Below, piece by piece: positions 1-12,202 of a stretch of DNA of 64,000 bases. The DNA is from Epiperipatus broadwayi (lineage: Eukaryota; Onychophora; Udeonychophora; Euonychophora; Peripatidae): positions 1,612,001 through 1,676,000 of the forward strand of contig JAQFVV010006427.1 of the NCBI GenBank assembly GCA_028023455.1, read 5' to 3'. Position 1 is the first letter of the stretch; every line of letters starts with the position of its first letter. The translations under genes and the position numbers were made by a program. The notes beneath the pieces are model-generated. The model saw nothing but the letters and a program-made list of their open reading frames with translations. It ran no database searches and was not told the DNA's origin.

Positions 1-705
1 TACATTATTGATGCATATAATGAGATTATTTCCCCTTCATTGCTAAAAAAAATACAAAAATGTCATCTTTAGAATTAATAAACTTGGCATAGCAAAGTTT
101 CTGCTACTATAGAATCATTGTTTTCTTCTGGTATTGGTGATGTATGTAGATTATTTTAGGAATGAACTATTATCCAATCTAATGCTTTAGAAGTAACAGA
201 AATTATTTGGTAAAATATTCTATGGTCATTATACTTAAACTTCATAATTTTTTTTTAGTGCTGCTATTTTAGAAACTATTATCATAGTTACTTAAAATAT
301 GTAAATATTTACAAAATTTGAAGTGAAAAAAAACTTCAATTTCTGAAAAATCTATATGATAATGTTTTTAATGAATATCTACTTTAAGATGTATTTAATA
401 TAAACTATTATTTTTAAAATTTTATGCCATACATATGTTGCTGCTATTAGTTATAAAGATTGGTATTTTACATACAACATTTGCATATATTCTTTTGTTT
501 TGCTTTTGTTTGTTTGTTTTTTCTTGTTTTTACCAACCATAGGATTTTTAATTTCTAATCATTGTTCATATTTCATATATGATCATTCTATTGTAATTTG
601 TCTTTTTATAACTTTCTCCAATAAAAAATTTCTCCTCACATTTTTGTACAGTTTTCATTGGAAACATTTTACATCTAGATAATAATCTTTTCAATAACTT
701 TCTGC
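1..705. other. AT-rich DNA, no gene seen
   Basis: Long A/T runs with stops in all frames. A 60-codon frame near the end (500-682) is low-complexity Phe/Leu-rich sequence of the kind AT-rich DNA makes by chance. Nothing else is recognised. Confidence 0.6.
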
Positions 706-970
706 AGCATAATGAATAAAATTTCTATAGTGTAATTTTCACTATACTAGTCTCACACAAAATAGGGACTGGTTTCTATCCACTTTAACATCTTGTGGAG
801 GGGTGTAACATCAATATATGACCAAAGATATGTGAAAAAGATATATTATTACTAAGATGAACATTTTGTGCTGAACCAACACTCATCAGTTGGCCCAGAT
901 CACAATCTCTTTCATATAACTTTATTACTATTCAATATATATAGATAGTTAATTACTGCAGTTTAATTAT
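706..970 (+). repeat. R1 dispersed repeat, copy a (partial)
   Basis: First member of a family named R1 here. It shares with 1,070-1,325 the same ordered blocks: TGAATAA, a short palindromic stretch with TTTTCACTATA, GACTGGTTTCT, ACATCTTGTGGAGG, TATGACCAAAG, CATCAGTTGGCCCAGATCAC, and ATATAGATAG followed by AATTACT. The same block order reappears, more diverged, at 14.9-15.5 kb. It has no coding capacity. It is most likely a non-autonomous element, class unknown. Confidence 0.7.
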
Positions 971-1020
971 TGTATCAAACTTACTGCTCTCTCAACTTTC
1001 ACATAAACTACTTGATGGTA

Positions 1021-1471
1021 GTATATTAATAATTTTTATTACTCATTCATTAATCTAGAGATTATCCACTTAATGAATAATATTTATGTAGTATAATTTT
1101 CACTATACCACTGTCATTATAGGTAAGACTGGTTTCTGTTCATTTTTAACATCTTGTGGAGGGAAATAATCATCAACATATGACCAAAGGCATATGAAAA
1201 ATATGAATTATTCCCAAGTTGCCCATTTTGCATGAACAAGAATTTATCAGTTGACCCAGATCACAATCTCTTATAAATATCTTTATCATTATCCAGTATA
1301 ATATAGATAGCCAATTACTACAGTTTAATGTGATAAGTGCTAAAGCAGATAGAAATCAGTCCCTACTTTGCAAGAGAGTGGTGTAGTGAAAAATACCCTA
1401 CAGAAATATTATTCATTAAGTGGATAATCTCTAGTCTAATGAATCATAAATAAAAAAAATTATTAATATGC
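1021..1471. mobile_element. R1 foldback element, copy b
   Basis: The left arm (about 1,021-1,143) is the reverse complement of the right arm (about 1,344-1,471): both contain, in opposite orientation, TATTAATAATTTTT, CTAGAGATTATCCAC, TTAATGAATAATATTT and the GACTGATTTCT-type block. The roughly 200-bp body repeats copy a at 706-970. Long terminal inverted repeats with a non-coding body suggest a foldback or MITE-type DNA element. No clear target duplication was found, so the class is not assigned. Confidence 0.65.
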
Positions 1472-3087
1472 TTTTTGCAACATGTTTATTCAAATGCCAA
1501 GATTCTTTCTTCTCTCTGAATATTTCATCATTATCCAAGTTTTGCAGCCAAATAATACATTAGCATATAAACATTTGCTATATCTAATTTATTATTTTTT
1601 TAATAAACCAGTATTTGAAACATTTTTAATAAAACAAATGCTCATTATTCAATTTTAGGATTATTTAGAATATAATATTCTGGGGATTAATCTATTATTA
1701 CAAAATATTATATAACAACAATGAAAATAAATCACCTATATGCAATTATATAATCTAATTGAAATGTAAATGTTTTAGAAAAATTCGAATTATTCTTTTC
1801 CAAACGCATTCATCTATGCTAGTTAAGGCACACAGATTAGTATATCGCGTGTTATTTTTATAAAATATAAATCATATACAATTTTTGCCGCACTTATACT
1901 ACATATATATGTAAAGTAATTAAAAGTTACTGCTATTAAAGTCATTGAAAACTAATATTTACATTTATTTAAATATCACTAAATCTGAAAAATATTTTTT
2001 TCATTATTAAATTTAATGAAAGTAAAAAGTTAACATTTACATAACACATGGGCATAAAAATCTTTTATCTCAGTGAAAATGCTATTCTTATAACAATTTT
2101 TAAAAAAAAAAACATGATAGAAATGTCAACTCGAGAGTTTTAATAAATCTCATTTGTTTAAGTCTTTGAAATTTTTTCCTGACAAAAAAATAGGCAAACT
2201 TTTTTAAAAAACATTCAATATTTTTTTTATGTTACATAATCTAAAATCTTCTTAATTATAAATTCATTAAGTCAATTAAAAAATAATTTCGCTTTTTTTA
2301 TCAACTTTAAGATATTTCTTTTATGTATGTATATAATTTGATAAAAATGAAATATATTTCAGAAGCAATGAGGCGAATATAATAATGGGAAATATAAAAA
2401 AAATATTCATAAAATTTATTATAAAACCTTTATTAAGTGTATATATATACGTTATTCTTATCCACTGTAGCGAATGTTCTTTCGAAGATTTTATTGAATA
2501 TAATGTTTTCAATTGTAGATGAATGAGTTACCAACGACTCGATTTTAGAAAAGTAATTATATGCATAGTCTTGTTGCTAGGCAAATGTGAAAATAGTGTC
2601 GGGAACAAAGACGTTATTTGTATATTGCTTTTATAGATTCGATCATGTTACTTGCAATCTTGGAAATAGCTGGTTGGGCATGAAAGTCAACTCCTATTAT
2701 CCAGATTTTGCATAGTGGGACAAATGAAAGTATTATTTCTAGAGTTAAAAAATATGAAATATTTAAAATAAAATCTGATATTAAACAGTAATGCTAATTA
2801 ACACTGACTTTATTTTTTATTTTATGGCAGAGATTTTTGGAACACTTTAAAAGCAAATTCATGAAGTGGGAATCAAAGTGTTGTTTAGGGTTAATGGATT
2901 TTTTTTAGTATGATTATAAAAACAATAACTTTAAAATTTCTTGATTTCTATATTTATGCCATAATAATGACTATGTTATTTTTTCTAATTTAACAATCTT
3001 CTTGAGATTGAATACATTATTGGAAATTATCATAAAATTGTTTGAAGCAATTTTTAAAATCCAGCAAATTTGCAAAAATTTTATTAT
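1472..3087. other. AT-rich DNA, no gene seen
   Basis: Homopolymer-rich AT sequence without a recognisable coding stretch or RNA. The distal part of the mariner relic described next may extend into about 2,815-3,087, but no conserved transposase motif is legible there. Confidence 0.55.
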
Positions 3088-3845
3088 ACTTCTTTTATAG
3101 ATGACTTTAATTTGGAAAAAGGCAAAATTCAGCTAGAGCTAAATCAAAAGAATAAGGTGGATGCTGAAGCATAACAAATCTTTTTTATACCAAAAACTCA
3201 TTCATAATCTTGGTATTGTGGATGGTATGTTTTAATGCAACATTGACTAAGAGATTTTTCATGCTATTCAAGATGCATTTGCAAAATTTTGACCCATGAA
3301 TGATTCAAAATGTATCCAAATAAGACATTATTTATTTTTCTGCAGAAATGTATTCATTGGAAATAATGCCCTTATAACTGAAAAGCTCAATGAGCCATGT
3401 TTTGATTTGGCTCTTTTGCATTTGGAACTGTTTGGGTTTCTTTTCTTCAGGTGATCTTATTTTATACTTTGATATTTGGTTGATTGCTCATATTGAAAAC
3501 ACCATGTCTCATCATTCATTACAATGTTTTCAAGAATTCTAGATCTGTAATTGTAGTCTCTTGCATATCTCTGTGGTGTTATACTTTGGCATCTTTTAGG
3601 TTAACTAACAACAAAGTGTTCAAACATCTTCCTCTTTTTCAAAGCTCACCTTAAAATGAAATGATTAGTAGTTTTGAGAATGCCAATAGTTTCCTCAATA
3701 AGTCTGACAGATACTCAGAAGTCAGTTCACATAATTTTGGCCAATTGGTTTTTAATGCACCTGGAATTAGAATCTCTTCAATACTTTTCTTGCCATCATG
3801 AAATTTTGCAAACATGATTTCATTCCCATACACAGTTTGAATCAT
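3088..3845 (-). pseudogene. mariner (DD34D) transposase relic
   Basis: Read on the minus strand, fragments of a mariner transposase follow in the right order across several frames. The N-terminal part (3,845-3,651) has FHDGKKSIEEI then IPGALKT, matching the linker after the second helix-turn-helix. DETW, with the first catalytic Asp, is encoded at 3,513-3,502. HTIHNTKIMNEFLV is followed by a stop. HPPYSFDLALAEF then LFPKLK carries the third catalytic Asp at about 3,144. The second catalytic position, aligned with HDNA, reads Asn-Val (AAT at 3,244-3,242), so the active site is lost as well. Spacing from that position to the third Asp is about 33 codons, as expected for DD34D. Frameshifts and stops make it a dead copy. 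Terminal inverted repeats were not identified. Confidence 0.85.
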
Positions 3846-5905
3846 TCAAGTCTTTTAGTAATAGCTTTTATCAATTTAAAATAAAATATAATATTATGGC
3901 ATTGTTCCACCATGGGTTTTCTATGACATAATGTCATATTTTATGTCATAACTCAAAATTTAAATATGGTAATATCTTAATTGAACTATGCCACTATATA
4001 ACACCTGTTTACTAAGAGATAGTGTTGATAAAGTTTAAAGAGAGAATCAATCGTTTCACTTAGACATACTATGTAAGTATATCACAGCAAAAGATAATCA
4101 TATTAAATGTGAAAGCATAGACAACAAGATGTATGAATTTATTGTGGAATTTTTTTTCCTTTCAGTCCTTTCAACATTTGATACATTGAACACAAATATA
4201 GAGAGTTCTCAGCATCTGAAAACATGTATTTTTTTTAAAATCCCATATGTCACAACTCTAATATTGATTTTATTCCCTTGTTTTTTTTAACTAATGTTGA
4301 TTTTAATAGTAAATTGGATTCTAGATTTTTTTCATTTCTCACAAATTGGCATTTTGTGAGTGCATGTGTGTGCATCTCTCTATCTTTCTCTGAATAATTT
4401 ATATATATTATAATTTTGTTTTTAGTGGAATTGTGAAAGTTAACATTCTGCTAGTCTTTTTTGAGAATCCAGACTTTATTTCCATATGAAAATATAGACC
4501 AAATATAGCACTTCAATAATATATTTCTTAAATAAAATATTAGCCTAATTATAATTTAGCATTATTATTATCCTTATCAGCTACCTATAAATGAGTAAGA
4601 CTGTTTCTAACTTTAGAAGAAAGAAAAATTAAAGACAGGTAGAAAGATAATAAATATAAAAAAAAAAAAATTGAACCAGAATTGTTGTACTTATAATAGA
4701 GACTAAAAATGTAAATGCCCAAACATATAATCTCATTCTCATACTTAAAGAAAAATATGGCTGATGGAATTAGATACTCGTGATAATCAGATTCTATAAA
4801 AATCTAAATTTAAAAAAATAAAATAGAATTTAAAAAAATGAAAAGTGAATACAAGAAAATATAAAAGACAAAAAAGTCTATCATAAACAAGCTAACCTTC
4901 AATGAGCCAACATATTCTACAAAGCAGCAAGAAATACAGATGATCATACATTGCTTATCAGTTAATTATGGTATAATCTTTACTTGACAAGCACTCCCCA
5001 CTGTGTTATGTAATATCAAAAAGGAATGAAAAATAAAGTAAGACCATATTTTTCAATCTTTTTATTGATTTTGACATTACGTAACTCAGTGAAAGATAGT
5101 TACTTCCACATTTCCATTACAGATATTTAAAAAAAAGTTATGCTTATTTACTATAGTATAATCTATTATTTATTATTCATTATTAGCAGATTTCAATAGT
5201 AGTCTTATTTCAACAATGGTAATATTAATATCACAATATCAAAAAGAAGTTAAAGTTAAATAAGTACCAATAAGTTTATTAAGACAATCAAGAATGGTCA
5301 GGAATAATTACATTAAAGTCAATTTTAACTTCGATAACATGCTTATACAGATATTAATTTTAAAAATATAAACAAAATATCTCACAAAGGGGTAAAATGC
5401 TTTTAAAAATGCTATTATGAAGTGGAGTTTCCATATTGTAATGATATAAATAAATGAATGGAATGTAGCATTGAAAGTGTACTCTTACCTGCAAAAAAAT
5501 TTTAAGATAATAATGATGAATGCCATGCAATCTAGATGGTTTATTTACAACAATATGTATGCCACTTCTTTGACCAGTTACAAAGACTTTACTGCATGTA
5601 GTAAATGTGCAAATTTTAAAGTAAGAGTAATGCAATGAATAGATGTAACAAACCCAGTGCAATATTCATCACTGATAGATTTTGCATTAACTTCAAAGTA
5701 AATTAGAGGTATAAATAAAATTTTAAGATTTAAGATGCCATGTCAATTGCAGTAATAACTAACTTTATTGTACATAATATACAATAAGTACATGATAATT
5801 AAAATACTGAAAAAATAATAATAAAGATAAATCAGCATTTATTTTTATAGTGTTGTATACAATTTAATTACTTCATATCGGCTTTCAGAAATTGTAAACG
5901 TTTGG
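3846..5905. other. AT-rich DNA, no gene seen
   Basis: No recognisable gene. A 100-codon minus-strand frame at 5,360-5,662 has no family resemblance and no supporting signal. Short (TA), (A)n and (T)n tracts are common. Confidence 0.55.
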
Positions 5906-5985
5906 AGTGTAAATAATAAATGAATACCCTCTGACCGGAATGCTATATTTTGTTTGGTCAGAGGGTATTCATTATTATTTACACT
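5906..5985. repeat. 31-bp near-perfect hairpin
   Basis: The arm at 5,906-5,936 and its reverse complement at 5,956-5,985 differ by one extra A. The arms hold AGTGTAAATAATAA and GAATACCCTCTGACC, and the loop is 19 nt. The stem is long and clean compared with the decayed surroundings. It could be a small palindromic MITE, the end of a foldback element, or a precursor-like RNA hairpin; the sequence alone does not decide. Confidence 0.8.
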
Positions 5986-7067
5986 AAAGATGGATAGTAA
6001 TAATAAAGATAATAAATTGATAATTATATATCATTTCTTCATTTTCAATAATAAATAAATAATATCTCATTATAATAATAAATTTTATAACTTTAAAAAC
6101 AATTTAACTTATGTTAAAATATAAACTTATGTAATATTATAAAATAATATTATTTCAAACTATTTTATTATAGTTTATTCTTACACAACAATTACAATAA
6201 TCACACATTTTTTTTTCACCTTTTATAATTTAAATTATTTTTAATTTAGATATTAGAATCATGGAATAGAGCAGAAGTATATCTCATCAAGTATTAACAA
6301 TAATCTTTCATGTTTGGTAATATACATCTCTGCTCCAAGTTAAACATATTTAATGCATAGCAAAAGTTAATATTTATAATCATCTTCATTTCTTAAATAT
6401 TTTATATATCTATTATATAAATATGAATAAAGATTCATCTGAAATAATATGTTTCTCATAACTTTATAATGGGTTCATATATGCATATATTAATCATTAA
6501 TTAATATACTTTTTAAAAAAATAATTATATTTGTTAAATAAAAGATATTACTATTATATTTTTATATGCAACACTTTGGGAAATTGTCCAAATCACTATC
6601 CTAGCACATCTCTTTGGGCCCATAAATAATCCTTGCCTATGCTTGAATGTAATAATTAAATGGAACTATTATATTAACCATTAGTTTTTGAATATCTATT
6701 TGTTTTTAAACAATAATGTTTTGTATATCCTTTTTGCTTTCTAGTTGATTTATAAATATAATAAAATAAAAAATATCCATTAATTTTAAAGAGAGATATT
6801 CATTCATACAATTCACTTATTTAATGCATTAAGCTTTTTATCCAATTCTCTGGAAAAATATAACAGCAAATGAGAGATAGATCTCTTCTTCCACTTTTAT
6901 TATCTTAGCAACTCATGTTTTTGATCTGAGCTATTAAAATATAATTAATCCATAGTTAAGTTTTAAATCATGAAATTTGAAAATAATTTCTCTAGTTGTA
7001 TTGCTCAGTTCATTGCCTAAAACTCCAGGTTTTGTATTTAAAAATTGTGCTCTTGTAACAAGTCAGC
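5986..7067. other. AT-rich DNA, no gene seen
   Basis: No coding or RNA signal recognised. The RTE fragment that follows stops here on its 3' side, and no catalytic reverse-transcriptase box can be read in this stretch. Confidence 0.5.
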
Positions 7068-7607
7068 CAATCATCTGGTACATCTTTATCACTGAGACAT
7101 TTGATATATAACTTTGTAAAAAATTCAATTTCTTCACCTGATTATTTTAATATATTAATTATAATTCCATCATTACCTAAAATCTTTCCTTTCTTCATAA
7201 ATTTTAGTTGCATGTCTCACTTCTTCATTTAAAATTCTGGGCAATTTGGAAGATATATTAGATATAGGAGGTACTTGTTCTTTATTATTATATAATTCTT
7301 GATGGATGTCTTCTACCCATTTCATGATATCATCTCTCTTTTTGTTAATAATTCCATCTTTTTTCTTTATTGCAGATATAAATTTCCTACCAATACAAAA
7401 ATGTTGTTTTACACTCTTGAGATTTTTATTCTCTTCTACAGCTTTCTTTTCTGCACCATTTTACAAAATTTGAGATATTCGATCCTTTTTAATGCACTAT
7501 TTTTGTATATCTTCATATTTCTTCTTTTCTTCATAAATTCTCTAGTCTCAGTAAAAATTTTATTGGTCAATTGCTGCTTTTTTATCATCCATAGCATACT
7601 CTTTTAA
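7068..7607 (-). pseudogene. RTE-type LINE fragment, linker to early RT
   Basis: Parallel to the larger RTE relic at 19.7-20.25 kb over its whole length, with the same order of segments on the minus strand. It begins with the KISTKTREFMKK-like linker just inside 7,607, passes through a KEQVPP/ILNEEVRHATK-like stretch, and ends at a VPDDW-like motif (about 7,085). It is broken by frameshifts. It lacks the endonuclease, and it ends before the catalytic palm motifs of the reverse transcriptase, so it cannot function. It belongs to the same family as the copy at 19.5-21.2 kb. Confidence 0.75.
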
Positions 7608-8805
7608 TGACATAACAAAAATAACTACCCATCAACTAAATTCACTGATACAATTTGCTAAATAGCAACAATGGGTATTCTACATTTAGTAAATAACAAA
7701 TATAAATATGGACTACCAGGAATTGTACTTTTGACATAATCCAATAAATAAGAAACTAAAATGCAAATACACCTCTGATATCTACACTTTAGTCAATAGT
7801 CCTAGCGTTTACCATATGGTACTCTATCGATATTTGCAAACATCATTCTATGCATATAAAATAACAAATTATATACCCATACCTACCACACCATTTTAGT
7901 ATAACCACTCTTTCATATAGAATGCATTTATATCCATTTATGTATAAATTTATTTCACATACAAATAAAGAATTTTCATGGGAACATAATTCTACTCCCA
8001 GTTTAGCAGCATGTTGACTGTCACTATAAATTTACAAAATTAAATTCCCTATTACATCATCAAATTTATTTAATCCCTTTCACCTTACACATCCATTACT
8101 AATATTTTCATTTTTTAAAACTAAAAAATATCAATTCTGTTAAAGAGTTAGTTTGGAAATCTAGTTTTCAAGATGTATATTTATAAAAATAATATATTTT
8201 TATTTGGGCATATTAAAATAATAGCTCTAGAGAGCAATAACATTTAAGTTTTTTATGTATGGGGGTTTACTAGCAATTTGGTGGATTGTCCAAAAAATAA
8301 TATAAAACTTTTAGAAGAAAAAATTATAAAAAAGTTTCAGATTCTATACATTTCTACTTACATAACTAAAATATTTTGGTTTTAAGTTATTATTTAATTA
8401 CTGTTCCAAAAATCATGTTTTTAAACATTTTTTTATTTTAGTCTATGCTGATTCTCATGCTTTGTATAAATACTTCTCATATTTATTCATTATATATTTA
8501 TCATTTATAATTAATGGGATGATGATTTCTCATCTCATATTACTGCTACATTCTGAACCATTATTAATGGAGATTTTTAAATTATTATAATCATCTTTTG
8601 TCCAGACTATACTATCTGATTGCATTAGTGTGATTATTCATTAGATTTCTTAGTAGTAAATTGCTACTATGGATGTACTCACACCTCCATTTTTTGGTAT
8701 TATATTTATTATATCAATGTGTGGCAATGTCCAACATATTTCATTTTGATCTTTAGTTTCCTTATATGCATTGTGCATGCATTCTTTATATTAACCAATA
8801 AACAT
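7608..8805. other. AT-rich DNA, no gene seen
   Basis: No gene recognised; stops are frequent in all frames. Confidence 0.5.
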
Positions 8806-8985
8806 GACATATTGCCACAGTGCAATCCAGAGTAATCACTAATGAAGGCCACAAGACAGAAACTAGTCGGGGGATATTGGATGAGTAGGCTCTAGATGGG
8901 GATTTTATGAACAAGTCTTCTGGCATCCATTGATTACTCTGGCTTGCACTGAGTGGCAATATGTTTAGAGAGTTTTGCCTGTTTT
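8806..8985. repeat. 460-bp-family repeat, inverted partial copy
   Basis: On the minus strand this carries the conserved core of the unit repeat found at 10.2-10.9 and 16.4-17.4 kb: CACTCAGTGCAAGCCAGAG, AATCAATGGATGCCAGA, ATAAAATCCC and TCCAATATCCCC. About 30 bp of the core start also occurs in plus orientation at its left edge (8,806-8,835), so the copy folds back on itself. The frame read across it (8,786-8,992) is an artefact of the repeat; a related frame appears at 17,210-17,416. Confidence 0.75.
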
Positions 8986-10189
8986 CATTCATTATATTGT
9001 TGCAGTATATATATTTTCTGATTTTTTTATTTTATTTGTTGTGTTTTTTATCATATAACGGAAGTTATTGGCAAATTAACTCATCTTATGCACATTGATT
9101 TAGGCTTTTTTGGTATTAATTGGAAGATTTATTTCATAACATTTTATTGTTAATCACTTACAAAGACACTCTTTTATTAAATTACGCATATTCAAATTTA
9201 GTTATTATCATTTTATTTATATTAATTTCATCTTTGTTTTTCTATAATGCTCTGTATTTTTTGTCTCTATATAAAAGTTTTAAAATGTGAAAGTAGTACA
9301 AAAATCTGTTGGAAGATGTTTTTAATTTTTATCTGCTCATTTTAGATATTATTATCTATCCAGTCTTTTCTGTTCCATTTCTGGTATTTGTGCATATTGA
9401 CAACAAAAAGAAAATTATCATAAAAATGTTTTTATCTATAATATTTCAATTAGTTTATCTCATACTATCCAATGATTTTTAAGTTTTTCTATTGTCTTTT
9501 CACCTTTTTATGATAATAAAACTATTGGTTGTTATTGTTATTTTATGTCACTAAATTGCATAATTCAAGCATATTTTTTGTTTCTATATATATTCTACTT
9601 TGTAAAATTATAACATGAATGGTGCAAATATGATGGAGATCTCTAATTATCCTGAATAATTTCATAGATTCAAATTTATTGCTGGTATTAGAATTAAAGC
9701 AGTAGCAGTGTCAGACTTTGGAGCATAAGATCCTTAAATGTTAGTGCTTAAACTTCTTATGAACACTCAAGCAGTGAAGTCATTGATTGTTTTTACTCTG
9801 CTTGATTTATTATATTTATAGAATCTAGACTCTGAAGTGTAATGTCCTTGAATTGATCCCAGTTTTGATGCTTTTGGTTTTTCAAATTCACCTCCTGAAA
9901 AATAAAGGTCTTTGATTATTTATTTTTTTATTTCAATTACAATATACTATTCTCAATTACGTCTTTTCCATATGTATATATTTTATTAAGAATTTTAATT
10001 TAAACTCCTTATTTTATATATTTTTTGTGCTTTTTATTCCTTTTTCAAAATAATTTAATTCTTCTTTTGATTATAGTTTTTAATACTTCATATAATTATT
10101 TCATAATTATGTGATTTATTTAATCCATGTTTTTTATCAATTACTATTTCTCATAATTGTTTTTAATATATCCATTACAAGCCACTATG
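8986..10189. other. AT-rich DNA, no gene seen
   Basis: T-rich plus strand with no recognisable gene, RNA or known repeat. Confidence 0.5.
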
Positions 10190-10905
10190 AATAAACATTA
10201 GCAACTCCCTCCATACAATTTATTCATAGTAATCAATGAATCCTAGAAGGTTTGTACATCAAAATGCTTCTCTAGTGCCTGCTTATCCAATATCTCCAGA
10301 TTAGTTTCTATCTTGTGACTTTCATGAGCAAAGAGTCTTGAATCTAAAAGCATTGCATCTAGATCTTTGTATTTAGTGCAATCTTTCAGCAGCCATTTAA
10401 CTTTTTAGTTAATTATAAAGTTATGAACACAAAATGCAAACACAATAATGTTTTCAATCCAAACTCATTCACTTTCATAGTTATACAGATATGAAGCCAT
10501 TTTAGTATCTATACATTTTGATGGGTTTGGTTTTTGAATAATCATAATCACCATCATTCTTTGTCCAGGTATGATATTAAGCCCCCAAGACATCACATGA
10601 TTACCATTTTTTATACTTACACAATTTGTTAAAATAGTGCAACTCTCTCCCTACAATAGTGCCACACATTGCAAGTCAAAGTAATCAATGAATGTTAGAA
10701 TGTTTGTACATTGAATCCCTATCTATTGGCTAATATCCCAAGACACTATAGTTTCTAGTTTGTGGTCTTCATCAGTGATGAGATACTATGGATCTGAGAG
10801 CACTGCATCTGAATCTTTGGATCTAATGCCATTCTCCAGCACTGAGTGTCATTTCTGTATTGACAGATTGTGTCTGCATGACAAATGATGATTATATGAT
10901 GTTTT
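10190..10905 (+). repeat. 460-bp-unit tandem repeat, about 1.5 units
   Basis: A full unit (about 10,190-10,650) consists of a roughly 200-bp core plus a roughly 250-bp spacer. The core includes AGTAATCAATGAATCCTAGA, GTGCCTGCTTATCCAATAT and GCATTGCATCTAGATCTTTG. The spacer includes AACACAATAATGTTTTCAAT, CATTTTGATGGGTTTGG and CATCACATGATTACCAT. A second core follows at about 10,651-10,860, and a short inverted piece of spacer closes the block at 10,880-10,905. The unit matches the array at 16.4-17.4 kb. It is non-coding. Confidence 0.8.
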
Positions 10906-12102
10906 AGAGGTTCTTTATAAATAAATTGTAATTTATTTATAATTTTTTATATCTGCATATTTATCATCCAGTCTTTTTTATTGCTTTTATTTTTTCTGTA
11001 CTTATTATTATAAGATTTATCATTATGACAAATCATTTTTTTGTCTTCTTAATTTCATTTGTGAATTTATTTTCTTTCAAAGATATTAAATTATTCAATT
11101 TCACATTTATATACAAGCTAAAAAGATTGAAGCGTAGAACTCTATAAAGTTTGAGATCCTAAAAAATTCATTGAATTTTATAAAATATACATGTTTAATA
11201 AAGTTAATAATGCTGCATGTCTGCACTGTTAATAATAACTAGCAATGAATAAAAGTGTTTTTTGTATATTAAAAAATTAAGATGTGTCAATCTGTAAAAA
11301 TATTAATATACAACAATCTGAATAATTGTTTCTTTTTAAATTTGTAAAATATAAAGCAGTAGCATATAAAAACAATCATAAGCATATTACCATAGTGACA
11401 TGTCTCATTTTATTGTTTTTTGTGACAAGTATTTTCTGTGTTTATCTTATAATTACGAATTTAAATGGACTTTATGTCATTTTCAAGTTATCTGTTGTAT
11501 AATTATTTTTAAGTTATTTAATTTATCACTATATTTATTAATATTATTATCATTACTGATTAAAAATATTATAACAAAGTATATTATTTTATATTTGAAA
11601 CTAAAAATCAGGAAATCTTATGAAAGTAGTTTTCAAAAAAGCAAATAGAGAAAAGATAATGAAGAACAAAATTATAATAGTTGTGCATTGATCTATAATT
11701 TAGGAGATAAAAATTCAAAATAAATTATATAGTCATAAAAAAAATTGATGAAACAAAAAAAAATGCATCTGCTGTGTTTACAAGTTATAATTCTAGAATG
11801 CAATTTAAAAAAAAAAAAAATAATTTATCTACTACAAAAAAAAATGTAAATAAGAACACACACATATAAAGAAATTTTTGATAGATTTTAATTTTTAATT
11901 GAATCGGATCAACATAATGTAGAACTTAAAGCTAAACAAGGAAGCTGTTATTTTTATGCCTAAAGGTACCATTTGTTGAAAAAAAAGATGTTCAGAAGAA
12001 AGATCGTCTTCTAAATTAAAAATTACAACTCATAATATCATTAATGTCATTAGCTATTTTTTATATAAAAAAATTAGCTCATTTAATAAGATTACAGAAG
12101 AT
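10906..12102. other. AT-rich DNA, no gene seen
   Basis: No recognised gene. An 82-codon plus frame (11,400-11,648) is Ile/Leu/Phe-rich low-complexity sequence without a family match. Confidence 0.5.
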
Positions 12103-12202
12103 TTTTTTAAAAACTCTAAAAAAAGAGATTTTAATTAACACTAAAACTTTATTTTTTAAAAACTCTAAAAAAAGAGGTTTTAATTAACACTAAAACTTTA
12201 TT
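12103..12202 (+). repeat. 49-bp direct tandem duplication, two copies
   Basis: Two units begin at 12,103 and 12,152. Each contains TTTTTTAAAAACTCTAAAAA then TTAATTAACACTAAAACTTT, and they differ at about one base (GAGATTTT versus GAGGTTTT). The near identity indicates a recent local duplication. Confidence 0.9.
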
